From NCBI GenBank assembly GCA_964020155.1, contig OZ026567.1, forward strand, positions 3,350,850-3,414,849: a stretch of DNA of 64,000 nt. Reading direction: 5' to 3'. The stretch is from Chondrilla cf. caribensis. Taxonomy: Eukaryota; Porifera; Demospongiae; Chondrillida; Chondrillidae. Of the stretch, positions 10,535 to 22,342 are shown piece after piece. The notes under the pieces were generated by a model. It searched no databases and was not told where the DNA came from. It saw only the letters and a program-made list of their open reading frames with translations. How positions within the stretch are numbered: the stretch's first letter is position 1; each line of letters opens with the position of its first letter. The position numbers were made by a program, and so were the translations under genes.

Positions 10535-13153
10535 TCATATGTACATTGGATCGGTTAACCTATAGGCTGGAGAAGGCTGCATTTTAGCATCATCTTCATT
10601 ATTGTGTATATTTGTTTCTTCATAAACTGATCCAGTCCCATCCTCTTGTTCCACCTCAAGTGTCCTGGTCTTCTTCACTCGTACAGTCTTACAGCAGCAG
10701 TACATGACCAGTACAGTCACTACTACTGTCAGTACAGTAGCCTCTATTTGTGTGAGCACTACAGCCAGACCCACTGACACTCCAAGTGGTAGGGACTCTG
10801 TAGTGGAGGTAAAGTCACTGGTACTCACTGAAAGGTTCCACCCAGCCCAGCACTGCATGTAGTGGTGTATGGAGAAGTACTTACCAGAACTAGGTGGTGA
10901 TGGTGTTGAGCTGTCCTGTGTACATGGTTGTCTGGATTGGATTGAATTTGAGATATGTACCCCATAATCTTAATTCTCTATATACTCAACATTGTAATAT
11001 TTATGTACACACCTGTATGGATAATTATTTGAATTGGTAGACTAAGCACACATTTCATTTATTGAAATAACATCCATGAAATAAAGTGTATATGATAATT
11101 ATGCATTCTACTTCAATTACCAACCTTGATGTAGTCGAAGGCAGTGGTACTACAGTTGTTGCTGCTGCAAGAACAGAAACACCATGTCATTGACTTGTGA
11201 TATATTCATCATACAGTTGTTGAGTTTACATGTGAAACCAAAATTAAGCAGAAAGGTGAAATAGAAATCGTGTAACCAGTGAGGAAGCATGTATTTTCAC
11301 ATTAAATGTCGGTACTGAGTACTTATGGTCCTGAATGGCAATTTGAACCAAAATCATTACCATCATTACACAATTGATACATCCCGCACTTTTACCCTTA
11401 CTGAGAAGTTGTTCGTTCTTGTCTTTATCCCTTTTACCATATAAAATAACAATTACTTCGGATTAGTAGCTGTTTGAATCCACACATACACAGTAGCAGG
11501 TGAATGTAGTGAATCAATGACTTCGAGAGAGACTACCAGTTATCTCATTATCACTAGTAATCTCTAAGACTTGTAGTGATATGTTACCTCAGCGATCACA
11601 CTGTAGTGAACTAATCATACCATACCTTCCTCGGGCTGTCCACTGAAATCCACATGTATCAATGGTACAATAACAGGTTTGGTGTATCCTGGTGGTTGAT
11701 AGTCAGTTAGGAGGTAAGGAATGTGTTCTCTCCTATCCCTAATTCTATATTGTGGTACTTTGAACTGGAGAATGTCATGGTTCCTTATGTTCATAGCAAA
11801 CTGAAGAGTAGCATTTCCCTTTACGTTTATTCTCACAACTCCTTCTGAAGTAATTCTAACATCTGGTACTGTTATGTCCCCTCCCACTTGTGAATACCCT
11901 TTTTCACTCTGTCTCCTCCAAACTGCCAGTTCAAGTGACAGTCTGTCATCCCATGGTATCCCTGCTATTGTTGAATACGGTATGGTGACACTGTTGAGTG
12001 TCCCACTACATGTGAACATTAGTTCAGGATATAGGAAGCTTCCTCCATCAACATCAAGTACTTCATAGCTGTCCCATTCCTCTACTGGTGGTATGGTTTG
12101 GGTGAATCCTCTCAGACAGGGATCTAAATAATTGAACAGCATTAATGCAAAGTTTACATGTATACAAAATATAGAATCAAACAGCTCTGCCATTCTTTTG
12201 ATGGAATTATAATAAATGTGGATTCCACCAATAAATTCATTGGTGTTATTGTTATTATTATTATATTGGTTTAATCCCAGTGTCTTCAGAATTGCATTTT
12301 ATTTTATTGCAATAATTGTAATGAACAGGGTAAAATAATCTAAACTACAAACATGATGCTGACACAAGAAGGATTGAATTATGCTGCTACGTATATACAT
12401 ATGCTACATAAAGCCCCACAGAATGTAGGTAAGGAATTTGAAACTAGTCCATAAAAGAATGTTGTCTTGACAAGGCAACATACAGACCTGATCCGATAAC
12501 CTCCCACTTACACAAGCATTTCAGTTTCACATTGTGGTATGCATTGCAGGAGGAAAGTACCAGTTTCCTTAAGGATGAATCAACATTGAAGCATTGTTGA
12601 CTTCCCTGTTTCAATGTTGAATTATTCAGTTTCAATGCATTGTTTGTGAAACAGGGCCTTTCAACAATGATTTAATATTCCATACTCGATAGAAACAGGA
12701 TTTTTCTCCTATGTGTATTGTGTTTTGAGCCTAGTGTACAAGACTTCTTCACACACTGTGCTATAAAAGATGTCAAGGGTCAATAAACTAATAAATAGTT
12801 GATATAATGTTATCAAAGTAAATTGAATTTTTGTAGTATGTAGTGTGCATGCTTTAAAGTTGTTACAGATCATTGTACTATCTATGGTGGAGATGTGTCT
12901 ATTCTACTGGCAGAAGTTGAGGATCATCACTTAAAGCAGGAAATTGCTGTGTGCTAGAGCCCTTTCAACTTCTTGCAAGATTAAACTAATAGCAAATCAC
13001 GGTTCAATTTAGTTGAATCCCCTTTTTCTGTATAACCACACTGGATGGGGATAATACCTCACCTGGGTCTGTTCCACTTCCTGGGATGAATTTTGTAGTC
13101 ACAACAAAGAGTGTCAACAGATGATGCCAGGTGAACAACCATCCCTCGGCCAT
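10535..13153 (-). CDS. R3: kinase-less receptor-like membrane protein (322 aa)
   Basis: Exons: signal peptide 13063-13153, ectodomain 11626-12123, linker 11125-11164, stalk 10885-10931, membrane plus tail 10535-10827. Lengths sum to 323 codons with stop. The ectodomain starts DPCLRGF, has FTCSGTLNSV about residue 45 of the exon, the variable middle, and ends FSGQPEEG. The stalk is rich in Ser, Pro and Thr. The membrane span is followed by MYCCCKTVRVKK, a basic stop-transfer patch with possible palmitoylation cysteines, then VYEET, PAYRLT and a C-terminal PMYI. There is no kinase exon before the stop. The linker acceptor is a NAGNAG-type site, so one residue may be optional. Intron 10828-10884 is 57 nt and stop-free in frame. 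Confidence 0.87.
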
Positions 13154-14556
13154 TTCAGTTGATGGGATATAACTGTATTCTGTGTTCCTTCCTCTACACT
13201 AATGGTACACTCAGTCATGAATCTGATTATCTGTCAATGAATGTAATTTTGACATGACTGTATTGACCAATACTACAGATTCCGAATTGCAATGTAACCT
13301 GGCCCAAAACTCTGTACGTAGTCTGTATATATGTGGTCAGCGTCCATGTAAAGAAGATAAATTACAAGTGTATATTCCACTATAAAAGCAGTGGTGGTAA
13401 TATTTCACTGTTAATGGTGGGTTTGATTAGCATGCAAGGTCCCATAAATGGTAATTTTTAGACTTCTTTTTGAAGTTAGAGCAATGCACAGCAGTAGCTA
13501 TAGATTTTCTGTGTTTTTACTCAACAAGGTAACCATTTTTTCAATATTAAATGAAAATGGCATTGTATGCTGACCCTCACACAGTATTGTTGTAGCTGAG
13601 CAATGAGTTATTAGACACATTACTGATTTTCTAATAAGAATTACCAGGCAGGCGAGGTGTACAAAGGGAATTGTACAAATAGCAGTGGCATCAGAACAGG
13701 GGCATCTGGGGCGACTTTGGACGTATAGAGTATTTTTATTTAAAGTCATAGAAAATAGTCACTGTGACAGCTATATAGTCAAATGTAATTACATAGCAGA
13801 AATCATTTCCTAATTGTCATTATTTGTCTCTTGGGCATTGCTGACTAAGAGAATTACTATCAAAACGTTTAGATTTTGATCTATCCCAGCTCTGTTTATA
13901 GAGCCACCATTTTTTTCTCAAAACAAAAGCGTCTTCCGTGCCATTGCTACGTTATTTGACTTTGCATGTAAAGACCTTGGGTTTGACAACCATCTGTGTC
14001 CAGCCTCAGATGATACTGTGACCTCCCAACTTTCTAAATGCTTCTGACACCTCTGAATAGTACATATTATATTACACACTTGCACTTTCACCTGCCCCAT
14101 AGCATAATACATGGTCATCTAAATGGAGAGGTGTGTGGAATAATTAGTGATATATATAATTGTAGTAAATCCCCGCTTATCCCATACTCCCTGTGCTTGT
14201 GTGTCTATTGTGATCATCAGAGAATCTCTTCTGAAAACATGACACTCAAAGCGAATTGGAGGCAAAGCCAACATTCAAACTCAAGCCAAAGACCCTGACA
14301 AGACTGAAACCAACTTCAGGTTATTATGTCAATTTGAAATGAATAGTAAAATATTTCTTTGTTAATAATATTATGTACCTCTGGCTTTTGTAAGCTTAAT
14401 TCCATTAATTACGTACACAGAGAACAGAAATACATAATCATAAACTGAGTTCCAACTCAACTCTCCAGCTGCCATATTTGGAGTGTGTAATTTTCTATAA
14501 CAATAAGTACTATAGACGTAATCAGCTGTGGGATTCAAAACATGTCAACATCATAT
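13154..14556. other. Intergenic region R4-R3; start is shared with the R4 upstream region
   Basis: From 13154 to about 13497 the sequence matches the region upstream of R4 (19755-19784 continuing at 20819-21365), including the run ending agttagagcaatg. Together with R3 intron 1 sequence from 12790 this marks a segmental duplication that made R3 and R4. At 13497 the match stops where a transposase fragment begins in the R4 copy. From 13498 to 14556 I see no gene; two short open frames there lack any recognisable feature. Confidence 0.6.
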
Positions 14557-17500
14557 CTACTTTAGCTCAGTTGACCTATATGCTGGAGAAGGCTGCATTT
14601 CAACATCATCTTCATTATTGTGTATATTTGCCTCTTCATAGACTGGTCCAGTCCCATCCTCTTGTTCCACCTCAAGTGTCCTGGTCTTCTTCACTTGTAC
14701 AGTCTTACAGCAGCAGTACATGACCAGTACAGTCACTACTACTGTCAGTACAGTAGCCTCTATTTGTGTGAGCACTACAGCCAGACCCACTGACACTCCA
14801 AGTGACAGGGACTCTGTAGTGAAGGTAAAGTCACTGGTACTCACTGAAAGGTTCCACCCAGCCCAGCACTGCATGTAGTGGTGTGTGGAGAAGTACTTAC
14901 CAGAACTAGGTGGTGATGGTGTTGAGCTGTCCTGTGTACATGGTTGTCTACATTGATTGATTTAAGATAATGTACCCCACAATCTTGATTTTATGCTCAA
15001 CACTGTAATATTTATGTACACACCTGTATATAATATTATTATTATTATTTGAATTGGTATACTAAGCGCACTTTTCATTTATTAGAATTCTCCATGAAAT
15101 AAGTGTGTGTATATGATATTCTTTAAATAGCATTTATCCCAACCTTGATGTAGTTGAAGGCAGTGGTACTACAGTTGTTGTTGCTGTAAAAACAAAAACA
15201 CCATGTCATTGACTTGCAATATATTCTATCCATTATACAGTTTTTGAGTTTGCAAGTGAAAATTAAGATATTTGTACAAAGGTGACATGGAAGTCATGTA
15301 ACCAGTTAGAAAGCATGCACGTCCACATTAAATGTCGGTACTTAGTACTTATGGTCCTAACATGGCAATTTGAACCAAAACCATTACCAACTACACAACT
15401 GATGCATCCCGCACTTTGACCCTTACTGAGAAGTATGTTTGTTCTTGTCTTCGAAGATTACCCCTTTTTCCCAAATAAAATAACAGTTGCTTTGGATTAG
15501 TAACTGTTTGAATCCACACATCCTGTACTTACCAACTCTATTATGTACACAACAGCGAGTAAAAGTGGAGAACCAATGACTGCCAGAGAGACTACCAGTT
15601 ATCTCACTATCACTAGTAATCTCTAAGACTTGTAGTGATATGTTACCTCAGCGATCACACTATAGTGAACTGATCATGCCATACCTTCCTCGGGCTGTCC
15701 ACTGAAATCCACATGTATCAATGGTACAAGAACAGGTTTGGTGTATCCTGGTGGTTGATAGTCAGTTAGGAGGTAAGGAATGTGTTCTCTTCTTCTATCT
15801 CTACCATATCGTGGTATTTTGAACTGAAGAATATCATTTGTCTTCAAGTCTATACCCCTCTGAAGTGTAGCATTCCCCTTTAATAATCCCCTTGTTACAA
15901 CATCTCCTGAACCAATTACAACATCTGGTACTGTTATGTTCACTCCCACTTGTGAATACCCTTTTTCACTCTGTCTCCTCCAAACTGCCAGTTCAAGTGA
16001 CAGATAGTCATCCCACGGTATCCCTTGTATTGTTGAATACGGTATGGTGACACTGTTGAGTGTCCCATTACATGTGAACATTAGTTCAGGATATAGGAAG
16101 CTCCCTCCATCAACATCAAGTACTTCATAGCTGTCCCATTCCTCTACTGGTGGTATGGTTTGGGTGAATCCTCTCAGACAGGGATCTACAATCAACCAAT
16201 GAGAACATTGTATAATAACGATAGGCTATTTTTCTTTTAACTAGTAGCCCCATAATATATATCATACGATATTATATGGGTATATAATTGGACAATACCA
16301 ATTACGTCTCTTGCAACTGAAAGTAATCATTTAAATATTCTACCACACATGACAAACACAGAATCTGATTCAGTCAATTTTCCCACCACCTCCCTTTGAA
16401 CCTAAATTGTGTGTAAAATTAATATACAGTATCTGAAGCAAAATAATTATATAATAAATCCGAAACAGTCAACCTTGACCCTATCCTCCTCCATATATGC
16501 TGAAGGCTCACATGCATGGTGCATGCTGTACACAGACTCTTTCTCGTTTTTTTCATCGGTTGGTTGTATCGAAGATCCGTGGCTCGTCAGAGATCGCTCA
16601 GATCAAGTGAATCTGCACGGAGGGCTCGTATCCTTAGATTTAATCGCCTACAATCTGAACAGGTAGCCTACTTCATGCAGTTCTTGTTTGCTCGTCGTAC
16701 GCTAGCTGCTCACACAAGACGATTGTTGTGGACGAAGACAAGGAACCGCACCTTCTTAAACGATATGGCTAGTTCCTGGACTGACAGAAAATGGAAACAG
16801 AATTTCAGGGTCAACAAAGCGACTTTTTCATTGTTATGTCGCGAACTTCGCGGTCGCCTGACAAGACAAAGTACCGTGCGAGATCCACTGTCAGTCGAGC
16901 AACGAGTGGCCATCAGTCTTTGGAGGTTAGGTACCAATGTTGAATACAGAACCATCAGTCATCTCTTCGGTGTTGGCATTTCAACAGTATGCGTTGTTCT
17001 ACACGACTTTTGTCAGTCTGTGGTTGATGTGATGGGACTCAGGTACCTCTCTCTTCCATCGGAAGATAAACTTCGTGCCATCAGGGATGGATTTCGGACC
17101 AAATGGGGCTTTCCACAGTGCATAGGGGCTATTGATGGAACCCATATCCCAATCATTGCTCCTAAGGAGCACCCCTTGGACTATTTCAACCGAAAAGGAT
17201 ACCACTCTATACTGATGCAGGCACTTGTAGATGACGAGTACAGATTTTTGAATGTGAATACGGGGTGGCCAGGCGGTGTTCATGATGCGAGAATGCTCAG
17301 TAATTCCAAACTGTTCCAAAAATGTGAAGCTGGAACATTTTTACCGAGGTGCGAAGAGTCATTGGGAACTACCACGGTTCCTTTGTTAATCTTAGGTGAC
17401 CCTGCCTATCTGCTTCGGCCATGGCTGATGAAGCCATTTTCAGACACCGGATTGACACCAAGACAAAGAAAGTTTAATTATCAATTGAGTAGATCCCGGG

Positions 17501-19754
17501 TTGTAGTGGAAAATGCTTTTGGACGACTCAAAGGAAGGTGGAGAACACTTATGAAGAGAATAGATAATGACATCAAGTACGTCCCCACATTGGTGATGGC
17601 ATGCTGTGTACTCCACAACCTCTGTGAGCTGCATGGAGATCAGTGTGAAGATGATTGGCTTGTGGAAACATCCTCTTCAAATGCATCAGCCATTGCTAGT
17701 TCTACTGCAACCAGTACACTCACATCCGGCCAACAGAATGCAGTAGCCATTAGGGAGGTACTATGCGATTACTTTGAGTCTCATTAACAAATAATATTAT
17801 TGTAAATTATCATCATCATAGTTAACATTATGATTACATGTAACATCTATGTGTTAATTATATATAATTAGAATAAAATAGTGTTGATAAATATAGTTTG
17901 TTATATCTCCTCCTCTGAGTCTTCCTCTGAGCGTCCTCTTTGTGGTGGACCAGGTGGAGTTGGGATCACCGGAGGATAAGCTGGTGGTGGCATGGAATAC
18001 ATATGGGGTGGTGGTGGTGGCATCATCATTGTCAAAGTGTCCTTCATAAAAGTGAGAAACATTTTGTCCCTTTCCGCATCCCTCTTTCTTTGTTCTTCCT
18101 CCATCTCAAGTCTGCGGGTTTCCAATGCCATGAACTCTTTTCTGGACTCCTCCTGACTAGCTAAGAACATGTTAAACATGGACTGGTTCGACCGCTCCAC
18201 TTTATCTAACTTTGACTGCCGTCTTCTCTTTTTGGGAGGCTCAGAGGTCTGACCCGAAGGACCTGGCAGCTGTGGTGGAGTGGTGGTTGTGGAAGGTGGT
18301 GCTGTGGATGTGGATGTAGTGGTGGTTGTGGAAGGTGGTGCTGTGGATGTGGATGTAGTGGTGCTTGTGGAAGATGGTGCTGTGGATGTGGATGTAGTGG
18401 TGGTTGTGGAAGGTGGTGCTGTGGATGTGGATGTAGTGGTGGTTGTGGATGTAGCGGATGTCAGCAGTGCTGTAGGTGTAGATGGTGGTGTTGTGGATGT
18501 GGATGGTGTGAGTGTTGTATGTGTAGTGAGCGATGGTGATGGTGAAGATCTTTGTTCTTCATTGCTTCCTAGGTCAGCACTGTCCAAGAGTATAGGGGGA
18601 CTGACAACAGCTCTCCGTCCTATGACACCATGAATGTCCATGAACCACTTGAAGTTAACAAAAATTTCACTTTCGTCCAGCTCATCATCCGAATCTACGC
18701 CAACGCCACTTGCACGCAATCTATCCCTCGTCTCCTTGTACCTTTTCTTCAAACCCTTAGTCTTTTCTCTGCACTGTTGATATGTGCGAATATATCCCTT
18801 GCTCCCCAGGGCTTCAGCAATGCGCCTGTAAGGCACGACATTCCGCACAGCGCCCAAAAGTTCGTTTGGATCGATTCCTCTCCCCAAATTTCGAGTAGAG
18901 CTTTGATCTCTTCGTCTGTCCAAGTTCGTCCGCGTTCTGCCATCTCCAACCGTAGTGAGGTTCACAGTGAGCACAATTCTTCTTCACACGTTATACGATA
19001 AGCATACTTGCAAATTTAATCGCAGACGTGTCGATCTGACAGAATCCAGTTCTGATTAACAGTTTCCCTCTGTCCATTGTACGGCTTGGAGTCCTGCGGT
19101 CCACTTAAAACTGACAAGAAAATCCCTCTCGTCCACCTTCTTGCAAGAATTAACACCGCTACCGCTGGAAGTTCGCGTTGAATCCATTGAATCCCCTTGA
19201 TCCCATCGTATCGTTTGTGTTCCGCCATTTTTAACCCACTTCTAACCGGGTCGAACCCTACTTTCTATGCGGGTTCGCCTCGATTAACTCGGGTTCGACC
19301 CGGTTACGCAATGTCATGTGAACACTCTAAACCGGGTTCGACTTGGGTTCGACCCGCTTTACGGCGTCCATGTGTAAACGGTATAATAAATAGTCTATAT
19401 AATATTATAAAAGTAAATTGAATCGATGTAATATAGTAGTGGGTGTGCTTTGAAGTTGTTACAAAATCATTTGTACTATCTATGGTGGAACTGTGTCTAT
19501 TCTACTGGCAGAAGTTGAGGATTATAACTTGAAACAGGAAATTGCTATGTGTTAGAGTCTTTTCAATTTCTTGCAAAATTTGTCTTACGTTTAGCAATTC
19601 CCAGTACGTTGAGTTGACTCCCCTGTATCTGTATAACCACACTAGATGGGGATAATACCTCACCTGGGTCTGTTCCACTTCCTGGGAAGAATTTTGTAGT
19701 CACAATAAAAAGTGTCAACAGATAATGCCAGGTGAACAACCGGCCCTCAGCCAT
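14557..19754 (-). CDS. R4: kinase-less receptor-like membrane protein (321 aa)
   Basis: Exons: signal peptide 19664-19754, ectodomain 15685-16185, linker 15144-15183, stalk 14901-14947, membrane plus tail 14557-14843. The chain sums to 322 codons with stop. The signal peptide starts [13 protein letters not shown]. The ectodomain matches R1 and R3 almost exactly at its start and differs in the middle, about residues 85-135. The tail carries VYEEAN and PAYRSTELK at the C-terminus and lacks the final PMYI of R3 and R5. Intron 1 is enlarged by a Harbinger transposon (16516-19383). Intron 14844-14900 is 57 nt and readable. Closest relative is R3, with shared flanking DNA. Confidence 0.86.
16516..17787 (+). 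CDS. HARBI1-like: HARBI1-like Harbinger transposase (423 aa)
   Basis: DDE nuclease of the PIF/Harbinger superfamily. Visible motifs: GAIDGTH at about residue 207 (first Asp), the PGGVHDARML stretch, GDPAYLL near residue 294 (second Asp), and VVENAFGRLKGRWR near residue 330 (Glu), followed by the conserved CCVLHNLC. The N-terminal half holds the helical LFGVGISTV region expected for this family. No stop or frameshift interrupts it, so the enzyme could be active. It is convergent with the Myb/SANT-like gene at 17901-18943 and antisense to its host R4, within intron 1. The first 40 residues are less typical, so the true start could be further in or joined to an upstream exon. Confidence 0.9.
   Translation: MVHAVHRLFLVFFIGWLYRRSVARQRSLRSSESARRARILRFNRLQSEQVAYFMQFLFARRTLAAHTRRLLWTKTRNRTFLNDMASSWTDRKWKQNFRVNKATFSLLCRELRGRLTRQSTVRDPLSVEQRVAISLWRLGTNVEYRTISHLFGVGISTVCVVLHDFCQSVVDVMGLRYLSLPSEDKLRAIRDGFRTKWGFPQCIGAIDGTHIPIIAPKEHPLDYFNRKGYHSILMQALVDDEYRFLNVNTGWPGGVHDARMLSNSKLFQKCEAGTFLPRCEESLGTTTVPLLILGDPAYLLRPWLMKPFSDTGLTPRQRKFNYQLSRSRVVVENAFGRLKGRWRTLMKRIDNDIKYVPTLVMACCVLHNLCELHGDQCEDDWLVETSSSNASAIASSTATSTLTSGQQNAVAIREVLCDYFESH
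17901..18943 (-). pseudogene. Harbinger Myb/SANT-like partner protein, one frameshift
   Basis: The ATG at 18943 starts MAERGRTWTDEEIKALLEIW, a Myb/SANT-like DNA-binding start with conserved tryptophans. The frame then changes near 18870 at an A run: the downstream frame continues with NELLGAVRNV, RRIAEALGSKGY and QQCREKTKGLKKRY, the rest of the trihelix-like domain. One A appears to be missing. The remainder is a Ser/Thr/Pro-rich repeat region, a basic KKRRR stretch, a charged helical segment ending in EFMALETRRLEMEEEQRKR, and an acidic C-terminus. In this superfamily the partner protein binds DNA and brings the transposase to the nucleus. A sequencing error or a small unrecognised intron could also explain the frame change. 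Confidence 0.75.
18275..18465 (-). repeat. 39 bp tandem repeat within the Myb/SANT-like gene
   Basis: About four to five units of gtggatgtggatgtagtggt-type sequence encode a Ser/Thr/Pro-rich spacer (STSTAPPSTTTT units) between the DNA-binding domain and the coiled C-terminal part. The plus-strand open frame over it is an artefact. Confidence 0.8.
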
Positions 19755-19784
19755 TTCAGATGATCGAGTAAAACTGTATTCTGT

Positions 19785-20818
19785 CACAGGGGGATTATAA
19801 CGGACCTGGCGTTCTGTGAGATTTTAGACGATAAATGATTGGAATGTGGATTATTCATCACCTACGTCACTACTCGCGGAGAAATGATTGCGCAATAATT
19901 TCGCTCAGGCGACGAGCTCACGATAGAATACCTGCTTTATGCAACAGCAGTAATGCTGACATGCAATCAACAAACGATAAAACATTATCATCATTTGTAT
20001 TAGATGAAAATTAACGCATACGCTAAAATGAACGACTAGATTGGACAAGGAAGCGTATAAAACATCGATAATCGAAACTAATTCGCAATAATCGCAAAGG
20101 TTTACGATTGAATTATCTTGAAAAATGTCACGCACAATTCATTCCAGTGCAAAATCAAATACATACCTTTAGGAATCCTCAAAGTTGACTTGGGTCGCGA
20201 ACGATCTTCAGGAATCTTGAAAAATTCCAAGCGCCTATTACGGACGGCTAACACGTCATTTTATCTTGCGTAATAACTATAGCAAGGTAGTTTCTCAAAA
20301 ACGGTGTTAGCCGCACCTGTAAATGGCCTTTCCCCCGGAATATTATGCTTTATAACGTTAGAGAAAGACATTGTCTACAATTTGACCGTGAACCAAAGCG
20401 TTATAATCAGGTACGTTGAAGTTATACGAACATTTACGCCTATTTTTCTTCGTTTTATTCGCATTTCAGTACATTTTTGGTTATAACTCTTTTGTTTATG
20501 ATTATAACATTTTGGTTCACGGCAGATATTTAGACAATGATACGCTCTTTCATTCGATACCAATTTAAAATTCATCCAGGGCCATCCACAGGTGCGGAAA
20601 ATGCCGAAAGTACAATAATTTTATGGCGTGTTTACAGCTTCTTGATAGATGCTATTCGATCAATTTCTTACTTAAGCTTTAAAAGAAGGTTTAAATTATT
20701 AGTACATGTCAAAGAAGTGAATCAATATCATTCCTCCGCTCTATAAATGCGCTATGTTTTCGGGGTTGATATTCGCCATTTTATTGTTATTTCGGGGGTC
20801 CGTTATAATGACCCTGTG
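19785..20818. mobile_element. Non-autonomous CACTA-like DNA transposon, 1034 bp
   Basis: Ends are cacagggggattataacgga and, inverted, cacagggtcattataacgga. The R3 paralogue keeps the uninterrupted host sequence tattctgtgttcctt (near 13176-13190). In R4 the same sequence is split, with gt present on both sides, giving a 2 bp target duplication. CAC termini with a 2 bp duplication fit the CACTA/Mirage/Chapaev group; this assignment is inference. A second inverted repeat lies inside (about 20370-20418 with 20498-20540, sharing ccgtgaaccaaa). The open frame at 19905-20135 is unrecognised and probably not a gene. The insertion lies 31 bp upstream of the R4 start codon, so it probably displaced the promoter. 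Confidence 0.8.
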
Positions 20819-21365
20819 GTGTTCCTTTCTCTACACTAATGGTATATGTGATATATGTCCTAAACTCGCTTGACGACACTAGTTCACTTCAGAGTGAATC
20901 ATTAATCAACTCGTCTTCACAAGAGACCTCAAAGCATATATACTCAACTAAAGTGATAAATACATAATAAACCATACGGATAGGTACATGATATCATTTG
21001 CTACACAAAGCCTATAATAGTAACCTAAAGTCTTCTTAGTTCTAGCTCATGCCACAGTATACTTAGTCATGAATCTGATTATCTGTCAATGAATGTAATT
21101 TTGACATGACTGTATGGACCAATACTACTGAATTGCAATGTAACATGCCCCGAACTCACCCAAACCCACCCCATTCTCTGTAATCTGTATGTGGTCAGCG
21201 TCCTTGTAGAGAAGATAAATTACAAGTAGATATTTCACTATAAACGTAGTGGTGGTAATATTTCACTATTAATTTAATCTTATTTATTATTATGGATTTG
21301 ATGACTAAAGTATAACATATGTCACATAAAATGGCAATTTTAGACTACCTTTTTGAAGTTAGAGC

Positions 21366-21639
21366 AATGGTGGTTGAAAATGCCTTTGGACGACTGAAGG
21401 GGAGATGGAGGCGTCTTCTCAAAGGAATGACATGTCATTGGAATGGGTGCCTACCATTCTTGCTGCTTGTTGTTTTGCACAATATCTGTGAGGTTTTCAA
21501 AAAAAGTTTTGATGAGAGGTGGACAACTGAAGACAACAATGATAGGCCACAGTCGAACACAAGTGCTGAGGACGAAGTCGATTCCATTAGACCTGTAACC
21601 ATACATATTGCTTTAATGAAATATTTTGAGGAACATTAA
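21366..21639 (+). pseudogene. HARBI1-like transposase C-terminal fragment
   Basis: The fragment begins abruptly at VVENAFGRLKGRWRR, the third catalytic motif of a Harbinger transposase, and runs through VVLHNICE to a stop. The two Asp motifs are absent, so it cannot be active. It is diverged from the transposase at 16516-17787 and so came from another copy. In the R3 paralogue the upstream host sequence continues to the same base and then differs, so the junction is sharp. An ATG at 21319 lies in frame upstream, in host-derived sequence. Confidence 0.85.
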
Positions 21640-21925
21640 TGTCATTTTGTCTTCTGTTACCATGGTAACTGGGCAGACACCGGATGCTAAAATTAATATG
21701 CTAACCTGTCCTAGGACTTCAGGTGAATTTATCATCTAGTGATAACTAATTGACAGACTAATTAATATAGTTTCTGTCCATTCAATTGTGTCAGCATCAA
21801 TGAATATCATTAACACTAAACAGAATGATCTCAAACGGAAGACAAAATTAGTTATCACCCAATTACTGAGATGGCAGCCTAGTAGAAGTACTCGACCTTG
21901 GCTTCGCCTCAGTCACGTATTCTAT

Positions 21926-22070
21926 ATACCCTATAGTGGGAAATTTTCGCAGGACAAAATTTTGTGGATGCTAGCCACAGCCACGATGGAACAACACAAA
22001 CACCTAATTCATATATAGATTTTATTATTGAAAATTTTGTCCTGCGAAAATTTCCAACTATACAGTATTA
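21926..22070. mobile_element. MITE with long terminal inverted repeats (TTTTCGCAGGACAAAATTTT type)
   Basis: The left arm reads taccctatagtgggaaattt then tcgcaggacaaaattttg. The right arm is the inverted equivalent ending ttccaactatacagta. Arms are about 38 bp, almost the whole element. A related, longer copy lies at 33532-33740. No coding capacity. Confidence 0.75.
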
Positions 22071-22342
22071 CGGCTACCATCCTTGTAATTGGGTGATAAT
22101 TTTTGCATAACAAACTCTATAAAATAATACAGAATAATTATTGAATACTGGTACATGTGACAGGCATAATAATTCTTATTAATAAAGTTGTTGTCAGTAT
22201 CATAATAGTAAATTTACTAATGAAGTATTTTCTTAAATATTGTCATTGTCCGAATTAGGAAGTGGTGGTGTGGGGCCAGGGAATGAATACATGACGGATC
22301 CAAATGACTATTGGTGGTTGGGTGGGGACATGGGGGACTCAC

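Larger units (their letters stand above)
16516..19383 (+). mobile_element. PIF/Harbinger DNA transposon in R4 intron 1 (left end unresolved)
   Basis: The element carries the two genes usual for Harbinger: transposase and a Myb/SANT-like protein, convergent here. The right end is placed at 19383: the terminal sequence, read inward, is taccgtttacacatgg, followed outward by TAA, the typical target. The R3 paralogue has ac-TAA-TAAATAG at the equivalent spot, so the right junction is supported by an empty site. From 19237 to 19375 the right end is packed with copies of cgggttcgac in both orientations. I could not find a matching left terminus between 16186 and 16516, so that end may be deleted. 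Confidence 0.75.

Noticed and set aside
18280..18633. Val/Asp-rich plus-strand open frame
   Set aside because: Antisense of the repeat region in the Myb/SANT-like gene.
19016..19228. 70-codon minus-strand open frame near the right end of the Harbinger element
   Set aside because: No recognisable motif; it overlaps the start of the terminal region and is probably chance.
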